From NCBI GenBank assembly GCA_030272155.1, contig CP126197.1:744001-808000 (forward strand): a DNA stretch of 64,000 nt, given 5' to 3'. Within the stretch, counting starts at the first letter, position 1, and every line of letters begins with the position of its first letter. Source of the stretch: Tetradesmus obliquus. Its lineage: Eukaryota > Chlorophyta > Chlorophyceae > Sphaeropleales > Scenedesmaceae. The translations under genes and the position numbers were made by a program. The notes under the pieces were generated by a model, which saw nothing but the letters and a program-made list of their open reading frames with translations, was not told where the DNA came from and searched no databases. Shown in pieces: positions 11,727 to 23,687 of this stretch.

Positions 11727-13058
11727 AGGGCAGTGGCAGCAGCAGCAAAGTGCAGGATGAGGCGAAGTGCAGGATGTGATTCTGGGCTTTGATTTTGCAG
11801 CTGCTCAGTAACAGCTAGAGATGCCGGCTCTGTCAGGCCTTCTGTCTTTGAGCACCATCAATACACGCCAGCCAAAATGCCCCGAGCCTGATTTGCAGTG
11901 CGCTGCCACCTCAGCTCTGCAGTACACCACAGTACAAGTTGTGCCCATGCTCCAGCAGCCCGGATGCCTGCTTGCAGTCACTTGCTCGCAACCTGCTCTG
12001 GGCTGTAGCTAAACCTGGCCAGGTAGTGGATGGCACGGAGCACAACACATCTCATGCTCAAACACACCCCTGCCCAACCCCCTTCACACATACAAACTGT
12101 GCTGGCAACCACTGCTCCTTTGTTCTGCCTGCTGACGTGCAACATGCAATCTCATGAGATGAGAGTGAGCTCACTGTCAACAAACAAACACGCACCTGCT
12201 CCGGGCTGCAGCCAAACTTGGCCAGGTAGTGTATGGCGTTGAGCACTGCTCGACACACGCAAGCCCCTCTCCTTAACCCCTTTAACCAACAACCACACAC
12301 ATACCAGTTACCAGTCACCAAAGTAGTTTCTTTATTGTGGGGCTGTGTGCCCGTTGTTGCCACAGGTCCAGCCACTACGGAGCAAGACAAGGCTCATACC
12401 TGCTCTGGGCTGTAGCCAAACTTGGCGAGGTAGTGGATGGCGTTGAGCACTGCTCGCTTGTAGGCCACAGTGGCGTCCAGGTAGTGCTGCTTGCCGTACT
12501 CGTCAACAGAGATGCCCTCAAAAACCAGCCACTCTGCAGACAGAAGGCAGCAGCAGCAGCAGCAGTATGCATGTTACCACGGTGGCATCCAGGTAGTGCT
12601 GCCTGCCGTACTCGTCAACAGAGATGCCCTCAAACACCAGCCACTCTACAGACAGCAGCAGCAGCAACGGTGGCGGCAGCAGCACGCTCTTGCGCCGCGG
12701 CGGCGTCCAGATTGTGCCGCTTAATGCACAGCATGAGCGCAGCTATGATGCTATGCAGCATAGACTGTGCAGCTGCAGCAATTGGACTCCTTGTATATTT
12801 TCAAGGGTTGAGTTATCAGATGCAGAGCGGCACACAAGCATGCACTAACGCCGCCAGGCCTATGTTCTCAAATCGCACAATACATGCAGCAAATGGTTGC
12901 TTTGAGAAAAAAATATGTTGAACACAACTTTCTCTGGCCTGCTCACCGCTGTAGCGTGGCTCCAGTGGTGAGATCTCAAAGATGGGGTTGACGTGCAGCT
13001 TGGTGGGGCCCATGGGGGTCAGGTACTGCTCCATGCCGCCCTTGATCACCTCACACCT

Positions 13059-13090
<32 letters not shown>

Positions 13091-13671
13091 GTTTTACGAG
13101 CAGCCCTTAGGGTTCAGCAGCTTGGTGGGGCCCATGGGGGTCAGGTACTGATCCATGCCGCCCTTGATCACCTCACACCTGCAGCAGCAGCAGCAGCAGC
13201 AGCAGCAGGGCTCAGAGGGTTTCATGCAAGGGTTCAGCTGCTGGTTCGAGATGCTCCACTTAACACTGTTTGTCTTTGTGTCCAGCATTGTGGCAAGCAG
13301 TGACCCGGTTGAACTGCAAATGACACGATGGCAAAAAACTGGAACATCAATCTAACATGTAACACTGTTATTAACATGTCACTCACTTCAGCTCCAGGAA
13401 GCCGCTCATCTCAATGGCCCCGCAGAATGACACCTCGCCATCACCCTGGCTGAAGTGCATGTCACCCATGGACAGGTTGGCACCCTCAACGAACACAGGC
13501 AGGTACACCCTGCGAAATGCAACACCAGCGGCAGCAGCAGCAGCACCTGATGACATTTGATACAGCAGCAGCAACAGGAGCAGCTGATGCAAGCGTCATG
13601 CATTGCATGTCGCCCATGCACAGGTTGGCACCCTCCACAAACACAGGCAGGTACACCCTGCCACAATAGGA

Positions 13672-13737
<66 letters not shown>

Positions 13738-13918
13738 TTTGTTTAGCCCATTGAAGGCCTCTCAGTTATGTTGGCAGGCACACCCTGCAGGTACACCGTG
13801 CAAGAACAGGAAGCAGCAGCATGTGATGCAAGCATTGCTTACATCGCACAAAGTGCATGCCGCCCATCGAGACTTTGGCGCCCTCAACAACCACAGGCAG
13901 GTACAACCTGAAATGGCA

Positions 13919-13968
<50 letters not shown>

Positions 13969-14142
13969 GCTGAACGCACCTGCAGCCGCGTGTGAGGTTC
14001 TTGATGTCGCAGTTGCCTCCATTCTCCCTCCCAGGCACGGTGCGTGCAGCCTCAGCAGCAATGCGGTCCCACTCCGCTGACCCAGGCTCCACAGCACCCA
14101 AACAGGCACCACGTGCTTCTGGCAGGCAGGCTGCAGTGCAGT

Positions 14143-14183
<41 letters not shown>

Positions 14184-14292
14184 GACAGCAACATGAATTG
14201 TGTCAGCAGCCTCAGCAGCGACGCCGCCCCACTCCGCTGACCCAGGCTCAATGGAGCCCAGGCAGGCGCCACGTGCTTCTGGCAGGCAGGCT

Positions 14293-14343
<51 letters not shown>

Positions 14344-14466
14344 GCAGTGACAGCAGTGACAGCAACATGATTTGTGTCAGCAGCCTCAGCAGCGACGCCG
14401 CCCCACTCCGCTGACCCAGGCTCAATGGAGCCCAGGCAGGCGCCACGTGCTTCTGGCAGGCAGGCT

Positions 14467-14502
<36 letters not shown>

Positions 14503-14625
14503 GCAGTGACAGCAGTGACAGCAACATGATTTGTGTCAGCAGCCTCAGCAGCGACGCGGCCCCACTCCGCTGACCCAGGCTCAATCGAGCCCAGGCATGC
14601 GCCACGTGCCTCAGGCAAACAGGCT

Positions 14626-14664
<39 letters not shown>

Positions 14665-16113
14665 GCAGTTGTGAAAGCAGCAGCGCTAGTGAATGCACAT
14701 GCGCTAACAGGTTGCTAACAGGATCAACAGCATCCAGGCAGGCCCCCTGTGCCTCAGGCAGGCAAGCTGCGGTGCAGCAGCAGCAGCAGTTGTGCGGCAG
14801 CAGCGCCATTGAATGCATATGCGGTCCCACTCCGCCGACCCTGGCTGCACGGAGCCCAGGCATGGGCCGCGCGCCTCCGGCAGGGCAGGCTGCGGCGCAG
14901 CAGCAGCAGTCAGCTTCAGCAGTACTGCGAAAGTTTCTCCGCACTGTAGTTGCCAGGCAATGCGTCCTCTGCCAGGGCAGGGCCACTCCCTTTCATGTCT
15001 GCTTGCTCTGCCAGGCAGCAGACAAAACAGCACAGCCTTGGCTACTGCATTAGTGAATGCTGCTGTACGCAAAACCTCGGCTCACCCAGCGGCCGCGTGT
15101 GCAGCACTCCCCCCAGTGTGGTGCCCTCTGGTCCCGCCTCCACCAGTGCTCCCTCACGGCTGTTCCAGATGTCCAGCAGCTCCTTGCTGGGGGCCGTGCC
15201 AATCAGGCCTACGGGCAGGGCAAAACATACAATGACAGCCAGTCTGCAATGAGAAACAGTGCCTAGGTGCTGCTGCTGCTGCTGCTGCTGCTGTCGCTGC
15301 TGCTGCTGGTGCTGCTGCCAGCCCACAGCTAGAGCCGCTAATATTGGCGCTCTACACGCCTGACCTGGGTGGATGAGCCCTGCAAAGCGCACGCCCTGGA
15401 TGTGCCTGCTGCTGGCGTAGATGCCGTCAAAGTGCCACACCGCCTTGGTGGCTGCGGGGAAGTGGTCGGTCAGGAAGCCGCCACTGCAAAAAAAGACACA
15501 GAAGAGGCGCAGAAGTGAGGCAGTGCATTAGATGCTGTGGTACAGATGAGTCACAGATGCCGTCAAAGTGCCATCCGGCCTTGGTGGCGGCAGGAAAGTG
15601 GTCGGTGAGGAAGCCACCACTGCAAATCACCAACCAAAAGAGGAACAGAAGCCAGTGCATGGTATGTATGCTTGAGCACAGGTGCCGTCAAAGTGCCACA
15701 CGGCCTTGGTGGCTGCTGGGAAGTGGTCGGTGAGGAAGCCGCCGCTGCAGCAGCAGGGCGAAAAGCAGGGGGAGAGAACGAGTGGCTGGGGTGGAGTGCT
15801 GCTGTTTTTGTGCAGTAAGCTGCAGCATGCAGAAACTACACAACTGGCAGTCAACTGCTGCTCAAGTGATTGTGCCTGCAGGCTTGGCGCCTCCGCTGCT
15901 CTTAGTGAGAGGTGCACTTGTGGCGCACAGCATTCAAAGATACCACAAAGTTCTCACAAGTTTGCATGGTCAAAGGAGCCTGTGAAAGCAAAGTTCACAG
16001 CGGTGTTCTCACCCGTTTTCACGGTCAAAGGTGCCTGTGAAGCCCCACTCGTCACCAGGCAGGGGCCCCAGGTTGCACAGCTCCACACACAGCAGGTCAC
16101 CTGCGGCGGCGGC

Positions 16114-16151
<38 letters not shown>

Positions 16152-16583
16152 AACCATGCTTTTCAGGCGGTAAATGATGCGGCCTACACCATACTAGCAC
16201 AGGTGATGTTTGCTGTAACAGTAGTTGCTGGTGTGCAGGCATGCATACATGATCAGTTTGCATGCGCTGGCTCCTGCAAGCTACTGTGTAGTGATGGTGG
16301 TGCTTAGTGAGGCTGAAGTTCAGACTGCTACCACAGCGATGCTGCTGCTGCTGCTGCTGCTACCACACCAATGCTGCTGCTGCTGCTGCTGCTGCTGCCT
16401 CACCTGGCTGTGCTGGTGCGCCGTCCTTGTCCAGCACACGGATGGGGCCTGACAGGTAGTGCACCTGCGGAGGGGGGCACACAACGATATAATAGGAATG
16501 TAAACCAAAGCACAGCTGATAAAGGCAGCACAGGCAATGCGCCTGCCAGATCACATGCAGTGCAGCACAGGGCTGCAGTCGCT

Positions 16584-16635
<52 letters not shown>

Positions 16636-17131
16636 GTTGGCCACCTGATGTACCACCTGGGTGGGGTCCAATGTCATGACGCCCTCCGCCATTTCTACAC
16701 CACATGGCCAGCGCTCCATGATAACCATAGTGGTCAGCAAGTCATTTGCATTACTCACTACCAGTGACAGTGAATCAATTTCAAAATCAGATTCCCACCT
16801 GGCCTAGGTCCACCATCTGGATGTCTTCTACCAAGTCACTGTTGCCGATCTGGCCGCCAGCCAACAGCATAACGATGTAACATGTTTCAAAACATCCCCA
16901 CCTGGCTGAGGTCGACCGTCTTGATGTCCTTTGCCGAGTCATTGTCACCGATCTGGCCGCCAAGCAGCAACATAACAATGTAACATGTAACACGTTTCAA
17001 AACATCCCCACCTGGCTGAGGTCCACCGTTTTGATGTCCTCTGCTGAGTCATTGTCCCCAATCTGGCCGCCGGTCCAGTCCACCGTCTCCACACGGAACA
17101 GTTCGCCCTCGCTGACCTCAGCCACCTGGCC

Positions 17132-17184
<53 letters not shown>

Positions 17185-17284
17185 AAAGGGACGTTGAAGA
17201 CGTTTCTGCCTCGTCTCCATAATCGCACCGTGTTCGGTGGATGCCGAGCAAGCGGCATGCCAAAAGGGGCTGCAGAGCTTACCA

Positions 17285-17316
<32 letters not shown>

Positions 17317-17856
17317 CACTGTGGTTGCTGGGAGCTGGCGTGATACCTGAGGCTGCTGCTTGGCTATGGCTGTTGGACGTGGCCTGCAGGACTGCACATG
17401 GAGTGCAGGCTCTGCTGAACTTCAGCTGCTGCTGGTCATTGCAAGGTACTGCTCACAGCAGGGTTGCAAGGGTGCCACTGCTGTGCTTTCCGGCGGGGGT
17501 GATGACTCACTATGTCTGTCTTCACGGTAATTCTCCTCACCACGAGTTGCGTATACAGTGCAGCATGTACCCTGTACACAGGACGTGTTCAACATGCCTG
17601 CATCATCATGGTCAAAGACGCAGGTATTGCACGGTGCACTGCACCCATACCGATACCTGCATCACTGATGCAGACAGGTTGAACATGTCCTGCGTACAGG
17701 GTACATGTCCTGTGTGCGCAGACATGTGCGTGGTGACCACGTGGTGCTCACCGCAGGGATGTCGGGGTGCCACCTGTTGTGCAGCGGCTTCTCCTGCTCC
17801 CAGGCCTTCTTAGTGATTTCCACACTGATGAGAGGGGTGGGCGTGCGGGGAGCCAT
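10727..17856 (-). CDS. Formamidase (acetamidase/formamidase family)
   Basis: This enzyme family hydrolyses formamide or short amides to the acid and ammonia, a nitrogen-scavenging reaction. Twelve minus-strand exons close in phase and give 482 aa: 17752-17856, 17012-17125, 16404-16464, 16013-16100, 15365-15483, 15086-15208, 13980-14130, 13387-13509, 12947-13056, 12400-12533, 11588-11657 and 10727-10977. Family landmarks run in order: GGQIGDNDSAEDIKTVDLSQ, VHYLSGPIRV, LGPLPGDEWGFTGTFDRENG, GGFLTDHFPAATKAVWHFDG, IGTAPSKELLDIWN, GRENGGNCDIKNL, VEGANLSMGDMHFSQGDGE, FCGAIEMSGF, LTPMGPTKLHVNPIFEISP, VFEGISVDEYGKQHYLDATV, LLSCCPCEGRISGIVDVPNA and LAIPTAIFDQDVRPKK. The length is somewhat above the usual ~410-450 aa because of a C-terminal extension. 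Most exons are accompanied by partial tandem copies of one edge, and introns are packed with CAG/CTG runs. Confidence 0.93.
11005..11160 (-). repeat. Two acceptor-side copies of formamidase exon 12
   Basis: Upstream (in gene direction) of the full last exon, copies of its first ~40 bases (reading VATLAIPTAIFD or VATLANPTAIFD) with their acceptor sites occur near 11015-11052 and 11108-11153. Each reads into a CTG run after the copied part. Confidence 0.85.
11436..11480 (-). repeat. Donor-side copy of formamidase exon 11
   Basis: A degenerate copy of the end of exon 11 (reading MVDVLNA for IVDVPNA) lies downstream of the real exon in gene direction. Confidence 0.7.
11985..12250 (-). repeat. 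Two donor-side copies of formamidase exon 10
   Basis: The last ~50 bases of exon 10 (AVLNAIHYLAKFGYSPEQ in the real exon) recur near 12195-12250 with FGCSPEQ and near 11985-12040 in more decayed form. Confidence 0.8.
12585..12655 (-). repeat. Acceptor-side copy of formamidase exon 10
   Basis: This copy repeats the first ~65 bases of the exon, reading WLVFEGISVDEYGRQHYLDA. It lies upstream of the functional exon at 12400-12533. Confidence 0.85.
13105..13195 (-). repeat. Acceptor-side copy of formamidase exon 9
   Basis: The copy reads CEVIKGGMDQYLTPMGPTKL behind a CTG run and an acceptor like the real one, then diverges. The functional exon is 12947-13056. Confidence 0.85.
13610..13915 (-). 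repeat. Two acceptor-side copies of formamidase exon 8
   Basis: Copies of the VYLPVFVEGANLSMGDMH segment occur near 13610-13662 and 13850-13912. They are separated from each other and from the real exon (13387-13509) by CAG/CTG runs. Confidence 0.8.
14220..14895 (-). repeat. Array of five acceptor-side copies of formamidase exon 7
   Basis: The first ~90 bases of exon 7 (PEARGACLGAVEPGSAEWDR) recur upstream with acceptor positions at about 14290, 14464, 14623, 14767 and 14890. The functional acceptor is at 14130/14131. The first three intervals are 160, 174 and 159 bp. The inner copies are close matches; the outermost diverge more. CTG runs (sense strand) precede each acceptor. Confidence 0.9.
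15550..15748 (-). repeat. Two acceptor-side copies of formamidase exon 5
   Basis: Copies of the GGFLTDHFPAATKAVWHFDG segment start at about 15619 and 15744, upstream of the full exon starting at 15483. Spacing is about 136 and 125 bp. Confidence 0.9.
16796..16965 (-). repeat. Two donor-side copies of formamidase exon 2
   Basis: The last ~60 bases of exon 2 (GGQIGDNDSAEDIKTVDLSQ in the real exon) recur with donor positions at about 16902 and 16799. The true donor follows 17012. The nearer copy has one residue change; the further reads GGQIGNSDLVEDIQMVDLGQ. Confidence 0.9.
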
Positions 17857-18849
17857 GCTGCTGCTGCTGTGCTGCTGCTGGTGCTGCTGATGCTGGTGTA
17901 ATTGCAGCTGTTGTCCTGAGATTTCCTGCAGACGGGGTCACCTGCAGTGTTTGAAGTATGGCAAATGTATGGTGCGTCAAAAAAACCGAGTGATCAGCCA
18001 GTTTGAGCGTGCTTGAAAGCTGAGCAGGGCATAGGATGAGTTCGAACAGGTCAGTGCAGTACAGACCACGTGCTCACGCGCATGCGCAATTTGCAGCGTA
18101 CAGGAGCAATTAGAGGCGCAAAATTACCTTAGGGGTGAATTCAACGTTGAAAGAGGCCGAGCAGAGCAGCAGGACACGGGGGCAACGCCCAAAGCTCAGA
18201 CAAGCACAAGTAACGGGATCGGGAGCCTGCGAGCACTGCCGCTGAAACGGGATGAACAGCAGGTGAAATTAACGTACACTTTGTGCCAATGTGCTATGTC
18301 CCTGCAGAATGTGCCGGGTGCGTGAGTGAGGTCCACGTGTTATCACGTAATTGAGCTCTAGTCACCGAATGTGCGTAGTTTTGCATGATTAAGAGCAGCA
18401 TTTACAGCTTGAACGGTGTATTTTGCTTTTTTAATCAACAGCATGCTGTTCACGCTCAGTGTGGTTTCAAACACATCAACGTCAGGACAAAACCACATCT
18501 GCCGGAGACGGACTTGGTTGCGTATGCTGCTTGGAAACCCCAAATTACCTTGTTGTAAACATCAACAGAAACTGGAGGCGTGCTAAAAAGGCCCGCAGTT
18601 GCCATGCACAACATTAGGGTTTGGCACAGGGGATTTGTGTCACATGGTAGCACTGCCATAGTACGCAGCGAGCTGACGCCATCAAGCATGATGGCATTAT
18701 GCAGTCAGGATTCGATAGGCAGCAGCACAATGGCCTGCACTACAAGCACGTCGTGCTGGAGAAAACGGCCACACCACACCTTGAAACCACAGCAACATGC
18801 CGATACAACACCAGCATGAGGCTGCCTCACATGATGCTAATCAATGCTG
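17857..18849. other. Intergenic: formamidase upstream region
   Basis: This lies between the formamidase start codon (17856) and the end of the next minus-strand gene (18850). It is free of triplet repeats apart from a CTG run at 17857-17890 near the start codon. It should hold the formamidase promoter, but I see no specific site. Confidence 0.5.
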
Positions 18850-19975
18850 CTACTGCTGCTGCTGCTGCTGCTGCTCCTGTAGCATGCCAACCGGCAAATT
18901 ACTGATCGTCATCTGCCCCAGGTTGATCACGGCGCCGCTGCTCACTGCTGCTGCTGCTGCTGCCGAGCGCGGCCAGCTGCCAGCCAGCTGCCGCGCTGCT
19001 GCTCCTGCCAGCAGCGTGTGCCCAGTGAACTGCAGCTGCACAAAGTCTGGCTGCAAGCCCAGGCTGTCCTGCAGACGAAAAGACACAGCAGCCGAGGGCA
19101 AACAGGGCAAACAGTAAAGCAGCAGGATCATCAGAAAAGGATGTGACCAGTGAAATGCAGCTGCGCAACATGCGGCCGCAGGCCCACGCTGTCCTGCAAA
19201 GCACAAGACACAGCAGCCGAGGGCAAACAGTAAAGCAGCAGAACCATCAGAGGAGGATGTGACCAAAGAACTGCAGCTGCACAAAGTCCGGCTGCAAGCC
19301 CAGGCTGTCCTGCAGGGCGGCAATTGAGCAGCAGTCAAAGCAGCACTTTGTCTGAGTACGGCATGACAAGAGCAGCTGCCAGTTGACATTCCATCGCAGG
19401 ATCTGGCGAGTAGCACAGGCTGTCCTGCAGGGCAGCAGTGGCGCAATGGCAGCAGCAGCAGCATGCTGTAGAAGTGTTACAGTGACCTAGAAGCAGCTGC
19501 CAAATGAAAGTCAAATGGAGTGTCTGGTGGCCCTATCAGTCCCGCAAAAAAAAAGACGCAGCATGGTGGTCTGGTTATGCCCACATGCACCCTGCACAGC
19601 CGGCGCGCAGGGGGGCTTGTTATTCAGCATTGCTTGCAGGTGAACGGTTGTGCATTTACCATGCCTAAAACTGTCAGATTACAGCCATACACCTGCATCC
19701 TACAGCAATCAAGACTATACCCACCCACCTGCAGTATAGCTGCTGCCGTGTCCTCATCATCCACATCATCCACATCAGCAAATGCCCGCCATCATTCTCT
19801 CCCGTCAAGCCTGAGCGAAATAAGCAGTAGTCGCACACCCACCCACCTGCAGTATGGCTGCTGCTGTGTCCTCGTCATCCATATCAGCAGGCTCTAGGGT
19901 CACCAGGTCACCCCCGCTGCGCTGCACCCACGCCTGAGCCTCAAATTCAGCTTCAGCTTCCATGCCAGGCCCCGC

Positions 19976-20021
<46 letters not shown>

Positions 20022-20505
20022 TCTGCTGCTCCTGGGGGCCAGGCATGCACCCAAGCCTCAGCCTCAAATTCAGCTCCACTAAACCCAGCCACTCCAGGCC
20101 CGCCAGCTGCTGCTGCTGCTGCTGCTGCTGCAAAGTGGGCTGCTGCATCATGCTCTGGTGACTCCACAGGGCCTGGTGTGCTGTCTTGCTGCTGTTGCTG
20201 CTGCTCAGCAGGCTGTTGCTCAAGGCACGGCCGCTTGGCTGCTTGTTGCAGCTCTTGGTTTGCCTCCTGCAGTTCCAGCTTCACCAAACTGTGTCTTGCC
20301 TTCTCAGCACTGCTGCTGCTGCTGTTACTGCCAGCACAGCCATCTCTGCTGCTGCCGCTCCTGCGGCGTTTGCTGACACCCCCAGTGCTGCCGCCGCTCC
20401 TGCTGCTGCGGTACTTGATCACTGACATCTGCAGCAGAGCCCATTCTGGGTCTCTGTAACAGGAGTGGATGCCAAGCACTTGCCTGCCTTGCAAACCCAG
20501 GTACA

Positions 20506-20557
<52 letters not shown>

Positions 20558-21040
20558 GGCCTCGCTGCTGCTGCCGCCAGCAAAGGTGCCAACAAAATGG
20601 CCAGAGATGCTGCCAGAAGGGCGCAGCAGCAGCACTGCATCGCCGCGCAGCTCCCTGCAGGACTCCTGCTGCTGCTGCTGTTCCTGCAAGCGCTGCAGTG
20701 CTGCTGATGGCTCATCTTCGTCAGCTGCTAGCAGCAGCTGTGCCAGCAGCAGCGCTGAGTCACCACCACCAGCAGCAGCAGCTGCAGGTGCATGGCGCTG
20801 CTGCTGCAGCTGCTGCTGCAGGTGGCTGTGTGGCTGATCGTCCTCCATATCCTGTGCTGCAGCTGTTACTGTAGTGGATGCATCATGTGCTGCCTCCAGC
20901 ATCGCTGCTGTTGATGCGGCATCACGATGTTGCGTGTGTTGCTGCTGCGTGCCCTCGTGTGCAGCTGCAGCGATGCTGTGGGGTGGGCTGGGGGCTGTGC
21001 GCTTGGGCCGCCTGCGGACCTGATGCCAACCACTGGCAGC

Positions 21041-21106
<66 letters not shown>

Positions 21107-21379
21107 ATGTTGTTGCTGCTGCTGCTGCTGTTCTTTCGCAGGCTGCTGCTGCCGGCCCTCTGCTTCCCGCATGGTGCTGGTGCCCACAGAGCCTTCTGCT
21201 ATTACTTCTGTTATTACTGTTGCATCTGCGAGCATTACAGAGTACATGCATGGCGCTGCGGTTGCTGCTGGTGTTGCTGCAGAGTGTTGTGCACCCTCTT
21301 TGGTCCCTTTCTTTGTGATCCATGGAGAGACGGCAAGCTCTTGAATAGTCTGACCCCGCTTTTCCCGGATACGCGGCAT
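18850..21379 (-). CDS. Large Gln/Ala-rich protein, function unknown
   Basis: Two minus-strand exons, 19847-21379 and 18850-19068, join in phase 0 and give about 583 aa from the ATG at 21379 (MPRIREKRGQTIQELAVSPW). Long poly-Gln and poly-Ala blocks alternate with ordered islands: SGWHQVRRRPKR, ELRGDAVLLLRPSGSISGHF, GLQGRQVLGIHSCYRDPEW, ALLQMSVIKYRSSRS, a basic SKRRRSGSSRD patch, and the junction EDTAAAILQ|DSLGLQPDFVQLQFTGHTL. The basic patches with poly-Gln suggest a nuclear regulatory protein, but I know no domain that fits. The junction is supported by a good donor and a TTTCGTCTGCAG acceptor. Further introns inside the long exon cannot be excluded. Confidence 0.55.
19135..19445 (-). repeat. 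Acceptor-side copies of the last exon of the Gln-rich gene
   Basis: Copies of the DSLGLQPDFVQLQFTGH segment occur near 19141-19200, 19258-19330 and, shorter, near 19410-19440. All lie upstream of the full exon starting at 19068. A copy of the preceding exon's donor side (EDTAAAILQ) sits near 19730-19775. Confidence 0.8.
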
Positions 21380-22169
21380 GTTGAAGTCAACTGGCGAGGC
21401 ACCCACGGCAAGGATAAGTATGGCAGCTTGGGAGTCAGGCAGCACAAGGAGGGTGTGCAGCCTTGGACCGGAAAGAACAAGCGTGGCAGAGCTGAAGGGT
21501 ACGCGTCGGCCGCACTACAGTCACAACATGCACCCAAAAGAATTCAAAGCATCATATCAAAGGCCAAGCGTGCCCCAGCAAAGGCTTAGGGGCCATGCCA
21601 GAACCCCAGCGGGCTGCTTCAGCTGAAGCGGCTGTGTGCCAACTGATGCTCACCACCTAACTGTAGTTTGAGCTTACAGGCCACATACAACCTCTTCACA
21701 CGCCTGCAGCCCTGTTGTTCTTGTGTGCTCCATGTGAATTTGCTTGAAGCGTGCCCCGACTTTGCAGGATCTCATCAGGTGAATATTATATGTTGATAAT
21801 AAGTCTGAATAGAGGGCGTCATTGTCATCCTGTGCACCTCGGACAAGGGAAGCACCGTTTCGGGTGCTGAGTGTGTGTACGATGCAGCTGTGACTGTTGC
21901 TTGCATTTGAATGAATGCGCCGGAATATAACAGCGTTTATGCATGGAAGCGGCACATGTATAAGGGCTTCACCTGCACTCGAGTTCCAAGGCACTGAGTG
22001 CAGACCTGGCAGAGCAAGAAGCAGCAGCATCCAGGCACCGACCCGCCTGCTTCGTGCATCTGTTTGTATTTCTGATCAAAACAGGCACTGAAGGCGGGGT
22101 ACTGTTGCAGGAGGTGCGGTCACTGGCACCTCTGCAGCGCATTTGCGGTCGTGCCCGCAGCAGCACACG
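21380..22169. other. Intergenic between divergent genes
   Basis: This stretch separates the start codons at 21379 (-) and 22170 (+). It is low in triplet repeats. I see no further gene; it presumably contains both promoters. Confidence 0.5.
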
Positions 22170-23649
22170 ATGATCGCAGCATCGGCTAGCCCAGGGCGCG
22201 AAGAGATGCGGCACCTCTCCCCAAGCAAAGCAGCTGGCTTGCTGCATGATAGCTCCTGCGCGAAGCAGCTCAGGGACCAGTCCCCTAAGACACAACGCAA
22301 CGTAGTGCAGCCTGTCGTGTCGTTCAGCGGCCATGGCGCAGTCATAACAACAGCAGGACCTGTTTTGAGCCCCGGCAGCCCTCGAGGAAGCCAGCAGCAG
22401 CAGGCACCACTGTCATATCTGGCAGCAGCAGTGGCGCCGCGGCAGGTGCTGACAAGAGCAGTAGGCGCCAGCCCTGGCACAGCAGTAGCCCCTGCACCAG
22501 AGCAGCAGCAGCAGCAGCATGTGGGCGCGGCTGCAGCAGCAGGAGCAGCTGTGGCAGCAGCGGGAGGCAAGCGGGCTGCAGCGCTGATCCGTGGGCAGCT
22601 GGAGAGCAACAACAGCTTCACTGCGGCACAGCGGGCGCCCAAGCACCAGGTAAGAGGGCTGCATTGCCTTTACTAAAAAAATGACTGGAACTCCAGTTTT
22701 GGGTCCTTGCTTTACCAGCATTGTTGCTTCAGAGATAGGGCTGAGGTGCAGCGGCACGTAGTTATCCACCCATTGAAGGCGTGGAGGCGCATGAGGTGTC
22801 CTCATCGCCACACACGCCCCCTTCCTCAATTTTTGCGGGTGTTGATTGTGAACACACCACGCGTAGCTCATTCAATCATTCATTCCACCCATTGTGGCAC
22901 GGGTGCAAGAAGCAGTACAGCTGGTGTTGCCCAGATAACTGGATCAGCTGACGGCAGACGTACATGGCTGTTGGTGCACAATTATTGGTGTCGTTGCCGG
23001 GTCGGGTGCATGTTTTTCCGTTCAACTGCACACTTTACCAGCACTTTCACTGCTGCTGCTGCCGGTGGCCTCTTTGATGATAACAAGGGCTCACTGGACA
23101 TGCCTCGGTGCTGTTTGTCGCACTGAGTTAGCATACCCTGCTCTGACTTCAAGCTTGAACAACCCTGCTGCTGCTGTTGAATCAATCTGCTGCGGCTTCC
23201 TCCTGTCTGTCTCTTAACTGCAGGCACTGGACCCCTCAACAGCAGCAGCAGCAGCAGTGGCTGCTGCCTCTCTAGAACCTGCAGGTCCTGATGTACAGCA
23301 GCAGCAGCAGCAGTGGCACTCGCAGCAGCAGCAGGCTGCTGACAGTGACACGCTCATGTCAGATGCTGTTGACCAAGAGCAACAACCGCACCAGCAGCCG
23401 CGCAAACAGCGGCAGCACCAAGAGCAAGCAGCAGCAGCACAGCTAGATCAGCAGCAGCAGCAGCAGCCAGGTCAATCAGACAGCAAGTCAGTGCTGCTAC
23501 ACGGCCGCTCCTCGCTTCCGACACCCTTCTGCGCTGTCGGCGCAGATGCAGCACCTTTCTCCTCATCCCCAGAGCAAGAACTGGACAGTAATCTTGCAGC
23601 AGGATTACACAGCCTCAACAGCGCTGGATCAGGTGGCAGCCCCACAGCT

Positions 23650-23687
<38 letters not shown>

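Noticed and set aside
13955-14986. A 343-residue open frame across the exon 7 copies as one repeat protein
   Set aside because: The frame crosses CTG runs and splice sites. The formamidase reading of exon 7 lies in a different frame and fits the family exactly.
20927-21323. Long poly-Leu, poly-Ala or poly-Cys open frames such as this one, and others at 3401-3867, 13739-14080 and 24792-24998
   Set aside because: They are antisense or off-frame readings of CAG/CTG repeats with no ordered segments. The opposite frame or strand holds the real exon or intron.
22707-23126. Open frame inside the first intron of the 22170 gene as a nested gene
   Set aside because: The composition looks non-coding, and the frame lies between a good donor at 22650 and a good acceptor at 23223.
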